Translations under genes and position numbers: made by a program | Origin: Pseudochelatococcus contaminans | GTDB taxonomy: Bacteria > Pseudomonadota > Alphaproteobacteria > Rhizobiales > Beijerinckiaceae | Assembly: GCF_014195635.1 (NCBI RefSeq) | Contig: NZ_JACICC010000012.1 | Coordinates: forward strand, 1 to 53,300 | Length of the DNA: 53,300 nt | Direction: 5' to 3' | The notes under the pieces: generated by a model | The model's input: only the letters and a program-made list of their open reading frames with translations | What the model was told of the DNA's origin: nothing | Databases searched by the model: none | Part shown: positions 16,531-27,739 of the stretch, one piece after another | How positions within the stretch are numbered: position 1 is the stretch's first letter | Layout of the letters: every line of letters begins with the position of its first letter

Positions 16531-16680
16531 TTGCAAGTTGTGATCGATGCCGGTCCCCTTGTTGCGCGCCGTCGCACATCCGATCAGCGTCGCCGAAATC
16601 GCGGAATAGCCGCCACCACAGCAGGAACATTTGGTCAGTCCCGAGAAGAGGTATTTGGGGCGGCGGCGGGTACTGATATT
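16531..16680 (-). pseudogene. Serine recombinase remnant (zinc beta-ribbon region)
   Basis: The minus-strand frame here reads RRRPKYLFSGLTKCSCCGGG and continues through ATARNKGTGIDHN. This closely resembles the recombinase zinc beta-ribbon domain of large serine recombinases (R-P-x-Y-L-x-S-G-L-x-K-C-x-x-C-G-G-x-Y). Nothing of the catalytic domain is visible upstream, and the frame runs into unrelated sequence on both sides. It is therefore a fragment of an integrase from a phage or integrative element, next to the tRNA scar. Confidence 0.75.
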
Positions 16681-16746
16681 TCCATTTCTTGCGCTCCATG
16701 TTGTTGGAGCGACAACCTTCACGACAAAGACATATCTTTCGACCAT

Positions 16747-17182
16747 ATTTTGCGACAGCTTCCGACCCCATTGTCGCCGTTCGGAGCGCCGCGTTCGGCG
16801 CCCGAAACCTGCCGTTCATTCACTTCCACCCGACGGCAAAGTCGGGGCCGTCTGCTGAAGAGGTCATCAGGGAAATCAAGCGGCTCTTCAAGATTGAAAA
16901 GAACCCACCCACTGTTACCCGCGCCGAAGGTCGCCTCACGCGGCGCGGTGGCTTCTTGAAGAGTACGGCCTCGTCACCGACGACTATCACCGCACACAAT
17001 GGGTGTGGTTCGCTGTGACCTTCACCGCAATCTGGCGCAATTTCTCCAGCGCTAAGTGGCGGATTGCGGGCGAGATCTCGAAGAAAAGTAGAACGGACGT
17101 TCGAGCGTGATGCCGCGAAAGTCTGGTCTGAGCCCAAAGTGACGAATGCTGCACGATGGGCGAATGTCGATTACCGACCTCA
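16747..17182. other. Degenerate intergenic DNA, no gene assigned
   Basis: About 430 bases between the recombinase remnant and the LysR gene. A plus-strand stretch near 16850-16900 (EEVIREIKRLFKIEK) looks protein-like and may be transposase debris, but I cannot name it. No promoter or RNA gene was recognised. Confidence 0.35.
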
Positions 17183-18055
17183 CTACGCCAGCGTGCGCGT
17201 CATCTCACGGATCAGATCATTTGTCTCTGGTCTCGTCGTTTGGTGCCGATATCGAAGGGCCAAAACAGTTCTTGATATTTCAAGGCCATCGATGGGTTTC
17301 GACACCAGGCCCATGTCCGAAGGAATAGCGGTGGCTGGCAGGATCACCGCACCTGACCCTTGCCGAGCAAGTTCAACTAACCAATCCACGCGATTTGACC
17401 GATAGGCCGCGTAGAGCTCGTGACCATGATCCGCGCAGGTCCCATGCAAAACATCCCGCATTTCGCAATTTAGGCGGTCAAGCATGTCAGTTTTAGCAAG
17501 AGCCGAAAGAGAGATCGCATTTAGTTCAGCCAACGGATGCGACTTTGACACCACGACCTTGTAGTCCTCTTCATAGAGATGGTCTATACGATAGAGGTCT
17601 TCACTGACCTTCTCTGCGGTGACTACAACGTCAAATTCACCATCTCGTAACCCGGCAAGAAGCTCGGAGGTTGACGCAACGATCAATTCGATTTCGGCTT
17701 GCGGCAATCGCGTACGAGTACGCTCCATAGCTGCCGAAATCCTGTTGTGGCCAATCGTTTCGCCGACACCGACAGAGATTGGAACCCGCTCCAAGCGCAT
17801 ATGACGGACCGCCTCTGCCTTAGCCTGTCGCGTCTCATCGTGAACCTTCTGCAACCTTGGCTGCATGAGTTTACCGAGGGACGTAGGCCTGCATCCCGCA
17901 CGGTCCCTGACAAACAGGTCACCTCCAAGCTCGTCTTCAAGTTTCTTGATCGCAGTCGTCAAGGAAGGTTGGGAGACATTGGAGGCACTGGCTGCGTGGG
18001 TGAAGTTTCGGTGCTCGCAGACGGCGAGAAAATACCTGATCTGGTTCATTTCCAT
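17183..18055 (-). CDS. LysR-family transcriptional regulator
   Basis: This is 290 residues from ATG 18055, which has GGAG eight bases upstream. A winged helix-turn-helix occupies residues 1-60 (HAASASNVSQPSLTTAIKKL). A two-lobed periplasmic-binding-protein-like effector domain follows. It is divergent from a secreted tandem-ABM protein. A GATAG-N7-CTATC dyad with the T-N11-A signature sits between them (18103-18119), so it probably controls that gene and itself. The effector is unknown. Its base composition is somewhat less GC-rich than the neighbouring islands, consistent with separate acquisition. Confidence 0.9.
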   Translation of the reverse strand: MEMNQIRYFLAVCEHRNFTHAASASNVSQPSLTTAIKKLEDELGGDLFVRDRAGCRPTSLGKLMQPRLQKVHDETRQAKAEAVRHMRLERVPISVGVGETIGHNRISAAMERTRTRLPQAEIELIVASTSELLAGLRDGEFDVVVTAEKVSEDLYRIDHLYEEDYKVVVSKSHPLAELNAISLSALAKTDMLDRLNCEMRDVLHGTCADHGHELYAAYRSNRVDWLVELARQGSGAVILPATAIPSDMGLVSKPIDGLEISRTVLALRYRHQTTRPETNDLIREMTRTLA

Positions 18056-18102
18056 CGCCACATTCTCCGTCACATCTCATTTCAGGCCATCAAAACAAGT
18101 TC

Positions 18103-18119
18103 GATAGTCCACGTCTATC
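18103..18119 (+). promoter_or_regulatory. LysR-type operator (T-N11-A dyad)
   Basis: GATAG-N7-CTATC, a perfect five-base inverted repeat containing T-N11-A, between the divergent lysR and ABM-domain genes. It is 48 bases from the lysR ATG and about 97 from the other start, the usual position of the recognition site. Confidence 0.65.
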
Positions 18120-18215
18120 AAAGAATAGAATTTCGGAATTGGAGCCCGGCGCACCCAGCATGGGACAAGAGTGCATCGAAACCAAACACGATGCACTTCA
18201 AAGCAGGAGACGACC

Positions 18216-18935
18216 ATGAAAGCGCAAATCCTTCAGACATTCGCCGCACTGGCTCTGTTCACAACTTCTGCAACTGCACAGGACAACGCAATGGAAAATC
18301 ATACTGCCAGCTACATCGCCATGCCCGCCGCCGAAGGCCAGACCGGAGCCTTCGCGGAGTTTCTGGCAGGTGCCGCACCTATCGTGCGGGAAACAGAGAC
18401 GGGAACTGTACTTTGGTTTGCTCTGCAAGCCGACGATATGCTCGCAATCTTTGACATCTTCGCAGATGAAGAAGCACGCGACGCTCACTTCTCAGGAGCG
18501 GTTGCTGCGGCTTTGAAGCAAAACGCCGACGCGCTGGTCGACGGAGGATGGGACGACGGTGTTGTCGCGAATATCAACAACTCCGATGTCCTGTCGGTAA
18601 AGGCGCCGGTTGATCTCTACACGGCAACGACCGCAACTTACATCAAGCTCGAAGCTGCTCCAGGTAAAGGCCCCGAATTGGCAGCCTTGCTGACCGCCGC
18701 CGGCCCCATCGTCGCAGAAACTGAACCCAAGACATTGTTCTGGGCGGCGCTGCAGATTGACGGGAACAACTTCGCCATCTTCGACATCTTTGCCGACAAC
18801 TCTGGCCGCGAAGCGCACTTTGCCGGACAAGTCGCCGGACTCCTGAATGAAAAGGCTTCAGAATTGATCTCAGGTGGATGGGACGACGGTGTGGTGGCAA
18901 ACGTCCACAATTTCGAAATCCTCGCTACCAAGTAA
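18216..18935 (+). CDS. Secreted protein with two tandem ABM-like domains
   Basis: This is 239 residues: a signal peptide (about 1-21, ending ATA-Q), then two repeats of about 100 residues. Both contain ETE...LWFAL/LFWAAL, the (F/L)AIFDIFAD segment, (A)HFxGxV and the closing GGWDDGVVAN. These fit the ferredoxin-like antibiotic-biosynthesis-monooxygenase (ABM) fold, in which two repeats make a pseudo-dimer. ABM proteins range from haem-degrading enzymes to quinone monooxygenases, and the substrate here is unknown. AGGAGA precedes the ATG. It is probably controlled by the divergent LysR. A periplasmic ABM tandem is unusual, since most are cytosolic. Confidence 0.8.
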   Translation: MKAQILQTFAALALFTTSATAQDNAMENHTASYIAMPAAEGQTGAFAEFLAGAAPIVRETETGTVLWFALQADDMLAIFDIFADEEARDAHFSGAVAAALKQNADALVDGGWDDGVVANINNSDVLSVKAPVDLYTATTATYIKLEAAPGKGPELAALLTAAGPIVAETEPKTLFWAALQIDGNNFAIFDIFADNSGREAHFAGQVAGLLNEKASELISGGWDDGVVANVHNFEILATK

Positions 18936-19019
18936 TCTCGAGGTGACTTGAGAAAGAAGTGCCCGGTGCAATCCATCGGGCGCTTTGCTGTTTGAATTTA
19001 GATTCACGCCAAAGCGGCC

Positions 19020-19235
19020 GTGCCGGAACTGGCAAGCGAAGCTCGCACTCGCCTCCGGCTTGGAAAGGGCGGCTATCGGCGGGAACATGTCCGCGCCTTC
19101 GCCCAACACGCCGAGATCGCGGACGACGCGATCTACATCGAGGGCAGCAAAAAACACCCTATTGAGGACGCCGGTAGCCACCAAAGGAGGAAAGTCGGCG
19201 GGAATCGGCGTTCCCGGTTTTTACCAAAGTGGCGG
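19020..19235 (+). pseudogene. Serine recombinase C-terminal remnant, frameshifted
   Basis: The plus strand reads YRREHVRAFAQHAEIADDAIYIEGSK in one frame. It then continues in another as LLRT-VA-KGGKSAGIGVP, and PKWRRG in the first again. These are the C-terminal helix-strand elements and tail of phage-type serine recombinases. At least two frameshifts and loss of everything upstream mark it as a relic. It is on the opposite strand to the zinc-ribbon remnant at 16531-16680. The two may be parts of one gene split by rearrangement. It directly precedes the proteostasis island. Confidence 0.7.
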
Positions 19236-19323
19236 AGGGGATGGGTCTGAAAGACAACCTTCTCCACTGATTTACTTTACAAAGCAATGACTTACGTGCG
19301 TTTCCGTCAGCCGTCCGGCTGCC

Positions 19324-20268
19324 TTACCAATAAAATCCGAAGGACCTGAACCGCGGTTGAGCCTGTGGCGACGTCAGTGCGGGCATCGCGTGCCCGGCCA
19401 TCGGCGGGACGGAAAGCGTTCGGCTGGGGGCCAGCGCGCGGAGCCTCGCGATCCGGCTTTCCACCGGCGGATGCGTCCGCAGCAGCGAGGGTTCGGGGAT
19501 GCGTCTGCCGGGCAGGAAGATGTCCTCCCAGAACCGGCCGACGCGGCGCTCGAGCTTGCCGAGCGCGCCGATCAACCCCTCGGGGTCGCCGGTCAGGTCC
19601 GCCGCCACCCGGTCTGCATCGTATTCGCGGGTGCGCGACAGCCCGAGCTGGATCAGCGCCATCAGCGTGGGCGCGAAGATCAGGAGCACCACGACCGACC
19701 AGGGCACATGGACCATGCCCGCCATCACGAGCGGCAGGTTCACCAGCACAAGCAACTGTCCCATCCAGCTTGCCAGCGACACCAGCCGCGACATCACATC
19801 TGCGAGCCCCATGATCCAGAGGTCGCGATGGGCGATGTGGCCGATCTCGTGCGCGAGGACGCTGGCAAGTTCGCGGCCGTCGAGGATCTCGAGCAGCCCG
19901 TCGGTGACGCAGATCGTGCTGTCCTCGGGGCTGCCCATGGCAAAGGCGTTCGGCAGCCGGCTCGGGACGCGATAAAGCGCCGGGGTGCGCGGCAGGCCGG
20001 CGCGGCGCGCGAGCTCGGCAAGTGCTGCGATGAGACCGGGGGCCTCGCGCCCCGTCAGACGCTGGGCGCGATAGGCCGACAGCAGCATTCGTCGGGACAG
20101 GTCGGGGGCCAGAAACAGGCCGGCGACCATGCCGAGCGCGACGAGCAGCCCCGTTCCGGGCCCCAGGATCACGGTGACCGAAACCCAGGCGAGCGCCGCC
20201 ATGAGTCCGAGCAGCAGCGCCGATTGCACGAGATTGAGCAGACGGTGGCGGGCGGAGGTCGCGGTCAT
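19324..20268 (-). CDS. HtpX-like M48 membrane metalloprotease
   Basis: This 314-residue protein has two N-terminal membrane helices (about 13-52). The zinc motif HEIGH (H140, E141, H144) and the third-ligand region EYDADRVA are intact, and further hydrophobic helices lie between them. M48B proteases cut misfolded inner-membrane proteins, with FtsH as partner, and an ftsH gene is present 2.6 kb away. Its ATG overlaps the psiE stop (ATGA). An htpX-type gene next to psiE is a recognised feature of transmissible protein-quality-control loci. An open frame upstream of 20268 exists but overlaps psiE entirely. Confidence 0.9.
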   Translation of the reverse strand: MTATSARHRLLNLVQSALLLGLMAALAWVSVTVILGPGTGLLVALGMVAGLFLAPDLSRRMLLSAYRAQRLTGREAPGLIAALAELARRAGLPRTPALYRVPSRLPNAFAMGSPEDSTICVTDGLLEILDGRELASVLAHEIGHIAHRDLWIMGLADVMSRLVSLASWMGQLLVLVNLPLVMAGMVHVPWSVVVLLIFAPTLMALIQLGLSRTREYDADRVAADLTGDPEGLIGALGKLERRVGRFWEDIFLPGRRIPEPSLLRTHPPVESRIARLRALAPSRTLSVPPMAGHAMPALTSPQAQPRFRSFGFYW

Positions 20269-20696
20269 GTCGTCGTACGGTCTCCGAGTTCGCGCCGGTC
20301 CTGATCGCGCACCAGCCAGTGGACAGCGCCCAGTGCAAGCGCTGCGGCGGCGAGTGCGGCAATCTTTGCCGGCTCCGTCTCGCCGAGGTCCAGGATGATG
20401 AATTTGCGCGCGATGGCGAGGAGCGCGATCAGCACGACCGTGCGGACTTGGAGGATCCCGAAGCTGCGTTCGGTCGCAACAAGAAGGGAGCGCTTGAACT
20501 CGAGCGCGATCACCACGGTGAAGATCATGCCGAACACCACCTGGAAGGTGGCGTAATCGAGAGTGTCGAATGCCCCCAGAACCAGGCGGTTCACGACTTC
20601 GCGCATCAGCGCCCAGACCGACGCCACGACGATCGCCGCAATGATGACGCTGAGGACGAAGATGACAACTTGCTCGAACTTCTCGTAGAGCGTCAT
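20265..20696 (-). CDS. psiE: PsiE-family membrane protein
   Basis: This is 143 residues with four hydrophobic helices and the PsiE signature region (EFKRSL, VRTVVLIALLAIARKFIILD). PsiE was named for phosphate-starvation induction in E. coli and its biochemical role is unknown. In heat-resistance loci it accompanies htpX-type and sHsp genes, as here. Translation is coupled to the M48 protease by a four-base overlap. A strong hairpin (20763-20789) separates it from the upstream Hsp20 gene. Confidence 0.88.
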   Translation of the reverse strand: MTLYEKFEQVVIFVLSVIIAAIVVASVWALMREVVNRLVLGAFDTLDYATFQVVFGMIFTVVIALEFKRSLLVATERSFGILQVRTVVLIALLAIARKFIILDLGETEPAKIAALAAAALALGAVHWLVRDQDRRELGDRTTT

Positions 20697-20762
20697 CGCC
20701 GACCATTGTTCACGGGTCAGCCCGGATCATTGCAAGTCTTTCATGATTGCCTCTCGAAGGCC

Positions 20763-20789
20763 GCCCCGGAGAGACAAGCTCCCCGGGGC
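20763..20789 (-). terminator. GC-rich hairpin after the Hsp20 operon
   Basis: The inverted repeat GCCCCGGGGAG / CTCTCCGGGGC (one mismatch), read on the minus strand, lies 70-100 bases after the last Hsp20 stop and before psiE. No clear T-run follows, so attenuation or mRNA 3'-end protection is as likely as termination. Confidence 0.45.
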
Positions 20790-20859
20790 TTCTCCAGACG
20801 GTGCGATATCGCAAGGAGCGGAGGGGACGCCGCAAACCGGCGACACCCAATGTGGCAAA

Positions 20860-21351
20860 TCAGCCGTTCTTGACCTCGATGCGCTTGACCTTCGCCTGCG
20901 CCTCGGGAGTCTGGGGCAGCTTGATCGTCAGAACCCCGTTCTTGAAGGATGCCTGCGCCTTTTCGCCATCCACACCGGGAGGGAGCGGAATTGTCCGGTA
21001 GATCGCGCCGTAGCTGCGCTCGGACAGGTAATACCCCTTTTTCTCCTCCTGGCGCTCGATCTTCTTCTCCCCCTTCACAGTCAACATGTCATCGTTGACC
21101 GTCACCTCGATGTCCTTCATCTCCATGCCCGGCAGCTCGATCGATACTTCGATCGCCTTGTCGGTCTCGACCACGTCGGATTTCGCTTCGCCGCTGCCAA
21201 AGGGCCATTCGAAATGACCGACACGGTTCCAGAAGTTCTCGAACACATGGTTCATTTCGCGCTGGAGTGTCGCGATCGGGTTGTCTTCGCTGCTCTTGGC
21301 ATCTGGCGCGCCGTCCTTGCGCGCCCAGGGGATGAGGTCTTTGATCTGCAT
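20860..21351 (-). CDS. Small heat-shock protein (Hsp20)
   Basis: This 163-residue protein has an N-terminal region beginning MQIKDLIPWARK, an alpha-crystallin domain (about 55-150) with GVLTIKLP, and a short C-terminal tail. The related start and SEDNP-type N-terminus resemble the sHsp of heat-resistance loci. sHsps hold unfolded proteins for refolding by disaggregases such as the ClpG-like protein at 24755. It is third in an operon of three sHsp genes behind the RpoH-type promoter at 22310-22335. Confidence 0.93.
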   Translation of the reverse strand: MQIKDLIPWARKDGAPDAKSSEDNPIATLQREMNHVFENFWNRVGHFEWPFGSGEAKSDVVETDKAIEVSIELPGMEMKDIEVTVNDDMLTVKGEKKIERQEEKKGYYLSERSYGAIYRTIPLPPGVDGEKAQASFKNGVLTIKLPQTPEAQAKVKRIEVKNG

Positions 21352-21371
21352 GATATGGTCTCCTTCGGTTT

Positions 21372-21770
21372 TCAGGCGCCCTTGACGGCGATCTTTTTCG
21401 GCTGCGCTTCAGGGGCTCGGGGGAGCGTCAGGGTGAGGACACCTCCACGCATCTCGGCTTCGATCCTGTTGGGGTCGAAGTCCTCGGAAAGCGTGAAGGC
21501 ACGCTCGAAATCGCCCTCGCTATATTCGGCATAGGCAAGTTCGAGGTTTTCCGGCCGCACCGGGTCAACTTTGCCGCGGATCGTCAACACACGATTTTCG
21601 AGCGTGATTTCGACCGCATCGGCGGCGACCCCAGGCATTTCAAGCATCATGGAGACACCCTGATCGGTCTCGACGATATCGGTCAACGGGCGGTAGATGC
21701 GTCCGCCGCCGGTGGTCTCGGGCGAGTCGGTCGGCGTCTTTTCGGCGGCTTGCGTGATGTCGGTGCTCAT
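21372..21770 (-). CDS. Small heat-shock protein (Hsp20)
   Basis: This is 132 residues with almost no N-terminal extension beyond a Thr/Glu-rich 25-residue segment. An alpha-crystallin domain follows with GVLTLTLPRAPEAQPKKIAVKGA at its end. The short N-arm suggests smaller oligomers than the 163-residue paralogue. It lies 14 bases after the first sHsp gene and 20 before the third. The C-terminal PKKI element resembles the I-x-I/V anchor that bridges sHsp dimers. Confidence 0.93.
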   Translation of the reverse strand: MSTDITQAAEKTPTDSPETTGGGRIYRPLTDIVETDQGVSMMLEMPGVAADAVEITLENRVLTIRGKVDPVRPENLELAYAEYSEGDFERAFTLSEDFDPNRIEAEMRGGVLTLTLPRAPEAQPKKIAVKGA

Positions 21771-21784
21771 CGTTCCAGCTCCTC

Positions 21785-22210
21785 TCAGGCTGCCTTGATC
21801 TCGATTTTCTTCGGCTTTTCTTCCTCGGGCCGGGAGATGACGATCCGCAATACGCCGTTCGTCATCCTCGCCTCGACCTTGTCATCCGAGGCCGCGACCG
21901 GCAGGCGGATAGTGCGGGAAAACCTGCCGAAACCGCGTTCGTTGCGGTGCCAGCGCGCACCGTCGGGAACCTCGGGCGCCTTGCGTTCGCCCGAAAGCGT
22001 CAGGACGTTGTCCTTAACCGAAATCTCAATGTCGCCCGGTTCGATGCCGGGAAGTTCAGCGGCGATGGCAACGGCCTCAGGGCCTTGCCAGACATTCACC
22101 GCCGGGAACGCCGCGCGGGCCGGCGGCCAGAAACCGCGGTCGAGATCGCGCATCATGGAGCGCATCAGCGCAAAGGGATCGCTGCGGCGCAGATATGTCG
22201 GGTAGAGCAT
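21785..22210 (-). CDS. Small heat-shock protein (Hsp20), operon leader
   Basis: This 141-residue protein starts MLYPTYLRRSDPFALMRSMMRDLDRGF, an aromatic/Met-rich substrate-binding arm, then the alpha-crystallin domain with GVLRIVISRP and a Lys-rich tail. CAGGAGGCC precedes the ATG. As the first gene of the sHsp operon it is closest to the heat-shock-type promoter. It differs enough from the other two paralogues that all three probably have distinct clients rather than being recent duplicates. Confidence 0.93.
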   Translation of the reverse strand: MLYPTYLRRSDPFALMRSMMRDLDRGFWPPARAAFPAVNVWQGPEAVAIAAELPGIEPGDIEISVKDNVLTLSGERKAPEVPDGARWHRNERGFGRFSRTIRLPVAASDDKVEARMTNGVLRIVISRPEEEKPKKIEIKAA

Positions 22211-22309
22211 TACTGGCCTCCTGTTGCTGATCGATGCCCCCGAACCGTCGGCATGGAGGGACCGGGCAACGGTGCCGGCCGGATGTGGGTTCGGAGACCG
22301 CCCATCAAG

Positions 22310-22335
22310 ATAGGCGGTTCCATTTATTATGCAAG
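22310..22335 (-). promoter_or_regulatory. RpoH (sigma-32)-type promoter of the sHsp operon
   Basis: On the minus strand CTTG (22332-22335), 17 bases, CCTAT (22310-22314) followed by C-T-T. This matches the alphaproteobacterial heat-shock consensus CTTG-N17/18-CYTAT. It points to the Hsp20 leader gene 100 bases away. The CTTG element lies inside the palindrome at 22330-22352. Confidence 0.7.
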
Positions 22336-22352
22336 CATATATGATGCGTGCA
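22330..22352 (+). promoter_or_regulatory. Palindromic operator between the sHsp operon and the MarR gene
   Basis: TGCA-A-GCAT-ATATG-ATGC-G-TGCA: a 23-base dyad with two matched blocks per arm. It overlaps the -35 of the RpoH-type promoter on the minus strand and abuts a -35 on the plus strand. Its size and place suit the dimeric MarR-type regulator encoded next door. Confidence 0.68.
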
Positions 22353-22380
22353 TTGCACTTTGGATGGAGTGCGGTCTATC
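22353..22380 (+). promoter_or_regulatory. Likely promoter of the marR-ftsH-clpG unit
   Basis: TTGCAC (22353-22358), 16 bases, TCTATC (22375-22380), ending 32 bases before the MarR ATG. The match to sigma-70 consensus is moderate. Confidence 0.45.
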
Positions 22381-22412
22381 CTGTGTCTCATGCAACCGGA
22401 GGAAGGATACCT

Positions 22413-22844
22413 ATGATCTCTACGGACATCGCGCTGATCGGGACGACGATCCACCGGGTCGCGCAGCTCATCCAGCAGCGGATCGACCAAGACATCCGCG
22501 ACAGCGGCCTGACCCGCCTGTCCTGGATGGCGGCGGCGCATGTCGAGGATGCGCCCGGGCTGACCATCGGCGATCTGGCCGACCGACTTGATGTCGGCCC
22601 GGCCACTGCGGGCCAGCTCGTCGATCGCATGGTCCGGGGCGGCTGGGTCGAGCGGTCGCCCTCGCTCGACGACAGGCGGTCGCAGATCGTCACCGCAACG
22701 TCGAAGGCCCGGGCGATGCTGGAGGAACTCGCGCCGCGGCAATCGGCGCTCGAACATGAAATCCTGCAGGATCTGTCGGCAGACGAAAGGCGCATCCTGC
22801 TGGCGCTGCTCGAGCGGATCAGGGCGCGGCTCGGGCGCCAGTGA
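22413..22844 (+). CDS. MarR-family transcriptional regulator
   Basis: This is 143 residues from ATG 22413, which has a strong GGAGGAAGG. The winged helix (LTIGDLADRLDVGPATAGQLVDRMVRGGWVERSPSLDDRRSQIV) lies at about 45-95, between dimerisation helices. The D-D-R-R-S wing is typical of MarR. It is divergent from the sHsp operon and directly upstream of ftsH, whose GTG/ATG region overlaps or follows its stop. It probably represses both directions from the palindrome at 22330-22352. The canonical heat-resistance loci I know of are not described with a MarR regulator in this place, so its signal is of interest. Confidence 0.88.
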   Translation: MISTDIALIGTTIHRVAQLIQQRIDQDIRDSGLTRLSWMAAAHVEDAPGLTIGDLADRLDVGPATAGQLVDRMVRGGWVERSPSLDDRRSQIVTATSKARAMLEELAPRQSALEHEILQDLSADERRILLALLERIRARLGRQ

Positions 22845-22858
22845 AAGGGACAAACAGC

Positions 22859-24691
22859 ATGGAAAGGAAGACCGAATATAACATCTGGTACTGGGTGGTG
22901 GCTTTCATAGCCGTGCTTTTCATCCAGAACCTGATCGCCGGCTGGCAATCCGTCGCACCGATCAGCTACAGCCAGTTCGAGAGCTATCTCGAGGATGGCA
23001 GGGTCGCGTCCGTCGCGGTCGGCGCGGACACCATCACCGGCACCTTCACCGACCCCGTCGACGGCAAGAGCCAGTTCGTCACCACGGTCGTGGATCCCGC
23101 GATCCTGCAGCGGATCGACCGCTCCGGCGTCGAGATCACGGGCGTTCCTCAGAACACCTTTCTCGGCACGCTGATTTCCTGGGTGGCGCCAGCGCTTGTC
23201 TTCTTCGGAATCTGGATGCTGCTGTTCCGTAAGTTCGCCGACAAACAGGGTTTCGGCGGGTTCATGCAGGTCGGCCGCAGCAAGGCCAAAGTTTACATGG
23301 AAAAGGAAACCGGCGTCAGTTTCGCTGACGTGGCCGGCGTGGACGAGGCCAAGGCCGAGTTGGAGGAGGTCGTGGAGTTCCTCAAGAACCCGGCCGAATA
23401 CGGAAAGCTGGGCGCACATATCCCCAAAGGCATATTGCTCGTTGGGCCGCCGGGCACCGGCAAGACGCTTCTGGCGCGCGCGGTGGCAGGCGAGGCCGGC
23501 GTGACCTTCTTTTCGATCTCGGGCTCAGAGTTCGTCGAGATGTTCGTGGGCGTCGGTGCCGCACGGGTGCGCGACCTCTTCGAGCAGGCCCGGAAATCCG
23601 CCCCGGCAATCATCTTCATCGACGAACTCGACGCTCTTGGGAGGGCGCGCTCCTCGGGCCAGATCGCCGGTGGCCATGATGAGCGTGAGCAGACGCTGAA
23701 CCAGCTTCTGACCGAGCTCGACGGCTTCGACCCTTCAGTGGGCATCGTGCTCCTGGCCGCCACCAACCGACCCGAGATCCTCGACCCCGCGCTGCTGCGT
23801 GCGGGACGCTTCGACCGTCAGGTGCTGGTGGACCGGCCCGACAAGAGGGGGCGTGTGCAGATCTTGAACGTGCACATGAAGAAAGTGACGCTCGCCCCAG
23901 ACGTCGATGCCGAGAAGGTCGCAGCGCTTACTCCCGGCTTTTCCGGCGCGGATCTTGCCAATCTCGTCAACGAGGCAGCATTGCTCGCCACGCGCCGCAA
24001 GGCTGATGCGGTGACGATGGACGACTTCAACAATGCCGTCGAGCGCATCATCGCGGGGTTGGAAAAGAAGAACCGCGTGCTCAATCCGCGCGAACGCGAG
24101 ATCGTGGCGCACCACGAGATGGGGCACGCGCTGGTGGCGATGGCTCTGCCGGGGGTGGACCCGGTGCACAAGGTCTCGATCATACCGCGCGGGATTGGCG
24201 CGCTCGGTTACACCATCCAGCGCCCGACCGAGGACCGCTTCCTGATGACGCGGGAGGAACTCGAGAACAAGATCGCAGTCCTGCTTGGCGGGCGCGCGGC
24301 AGAGAAGATCATCTACGATCATGTCTCGACTGGGGCGGCGGACGATCTGGTCAAGGCGACCGACATCGCCCGCGCCATGGTCGCGCGGTACGGGATGGAC
24401 GAAGACCTCGGGCATGTCAGCTACGACACCGATCGGCCCGGCTTTCTCGGCACCGGCGATCAGGCGTCCTGGCTCAACCGCCGCTACAGCGAGGCCACGG
24501 CCGAGCGAATGGACCTAAAGGTGCGCGACATCGTGGATGGCGTGTTCAAGCGCACCCTCACCCTTCTTGAAACCAATCTGGATCTTCTCGAGCAATCGGC
24601 GCAGGATCTCCTGCAACGAGAGACACTGGACGAGCCCGATCTTGTGGCAATTGGGTCCAAGGTGAAGAGAACGGAAGCGGTCGCTGCGTGA
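22859..24691 (+). CDS. ftsH: FtsH-type ATP-dependent zinc metalloprotease
   Basis: This is 610 residues. Two membrane helices (about 9-28 and 104-124) flank a small periplasmic domain. The AAA module has Walker A GPPGTGKT (196-203), Walker [10 protein letters not shown] and the SRH. The protease domain has HEMGH (H419, E420, H423). FtsH extracts and degrades misfolded membrane and cytosolic proteins. The ATG at 22859 follows AAAGGGA; a GTG at 22841 is in frame but overlaps the marR stop. It lacks the long C-terminal tail of housekeeping FtsH and belongs to an island, so it is probably an additional, stress-specific copy. Confidence 0.95.
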   Translation: MERKTEYNIWYWVVAFIAVLFIQNLIAGWQSVAPISYSQFESYLEDGRVASVAVGADTITGTFTDPVDGKSQFVTTVVDPAILQRIDRSGVEITGVPQNTFLGTLISWVAPALVFFGIWMLLFRKFADKQGFGGFMQVGRSKAKVYMEKETGVSFADVAGVDEAKAELEEVVEFLKNPAEYGKLGAHIPKGILLVGPPGTGKTLLARAVAGEAGVTFFSISGSEFVEMFVGVGAARVRDLFEQARKSAPAIIFIDELDALGRARSSGQIAGGHDEREQTLNQLLTELDGFDPSVGIVLLAATNRPEILDPALLRAGRFDRQVLVDRPDKRGRVQILNVHMKKVTLAPDVDAEKVAALTPGFSGADLANLVNEAALLATRRKADAVTMDDFNNAVERIIAGLEKKNRVLNPREREIVAHHEMGHALVAMALPGVDPVHKVSIIPRGIGALGYTIQRPTEDRFLMTREELENKIAVLLGGRAAEKIIYDHVSTGAADDLVKATDIARAMVARYGMDEDLGHVSYDTDRPGFLGTGDQASWLNRRYSEATAERMDLKVRDIVDGVFKRTLTLLETNLDLLEQSAQDLLQRETLDEPDLVAIGSKVKRTEAVAA

Positions 24692-24754
24692 CACTGTCAC
24701 TGGCGCAGATGATCTGCGAACAACCCTGACTGGATAGAGAAACGGAGAAGACGA

Positions 24755-27661
<2,907 letters not shown>

Positions 27662-27676
27662 CGTCGTGAAGGACTG

Positions 27677-27702
27677 GCCGGCGCGATGACGGTCGCGCCG
27701 GC
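27677..27702 (+). terminator. Hairpin downstream of clpG
   Basis: Perfect stem GCCGGCGCGA / TCGCGCCGGC with a six-base loop, 15 bases after the clpG stop. Only a weak T-rich tail (TCATTTCG) follows, so it may be partial termination separating clpG from the next gene. Confidence 0.55.
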
Positions 27703-27739
27703 TCATTTCGTCAAAAAGCGACAAGCAAGGTCATACGGC

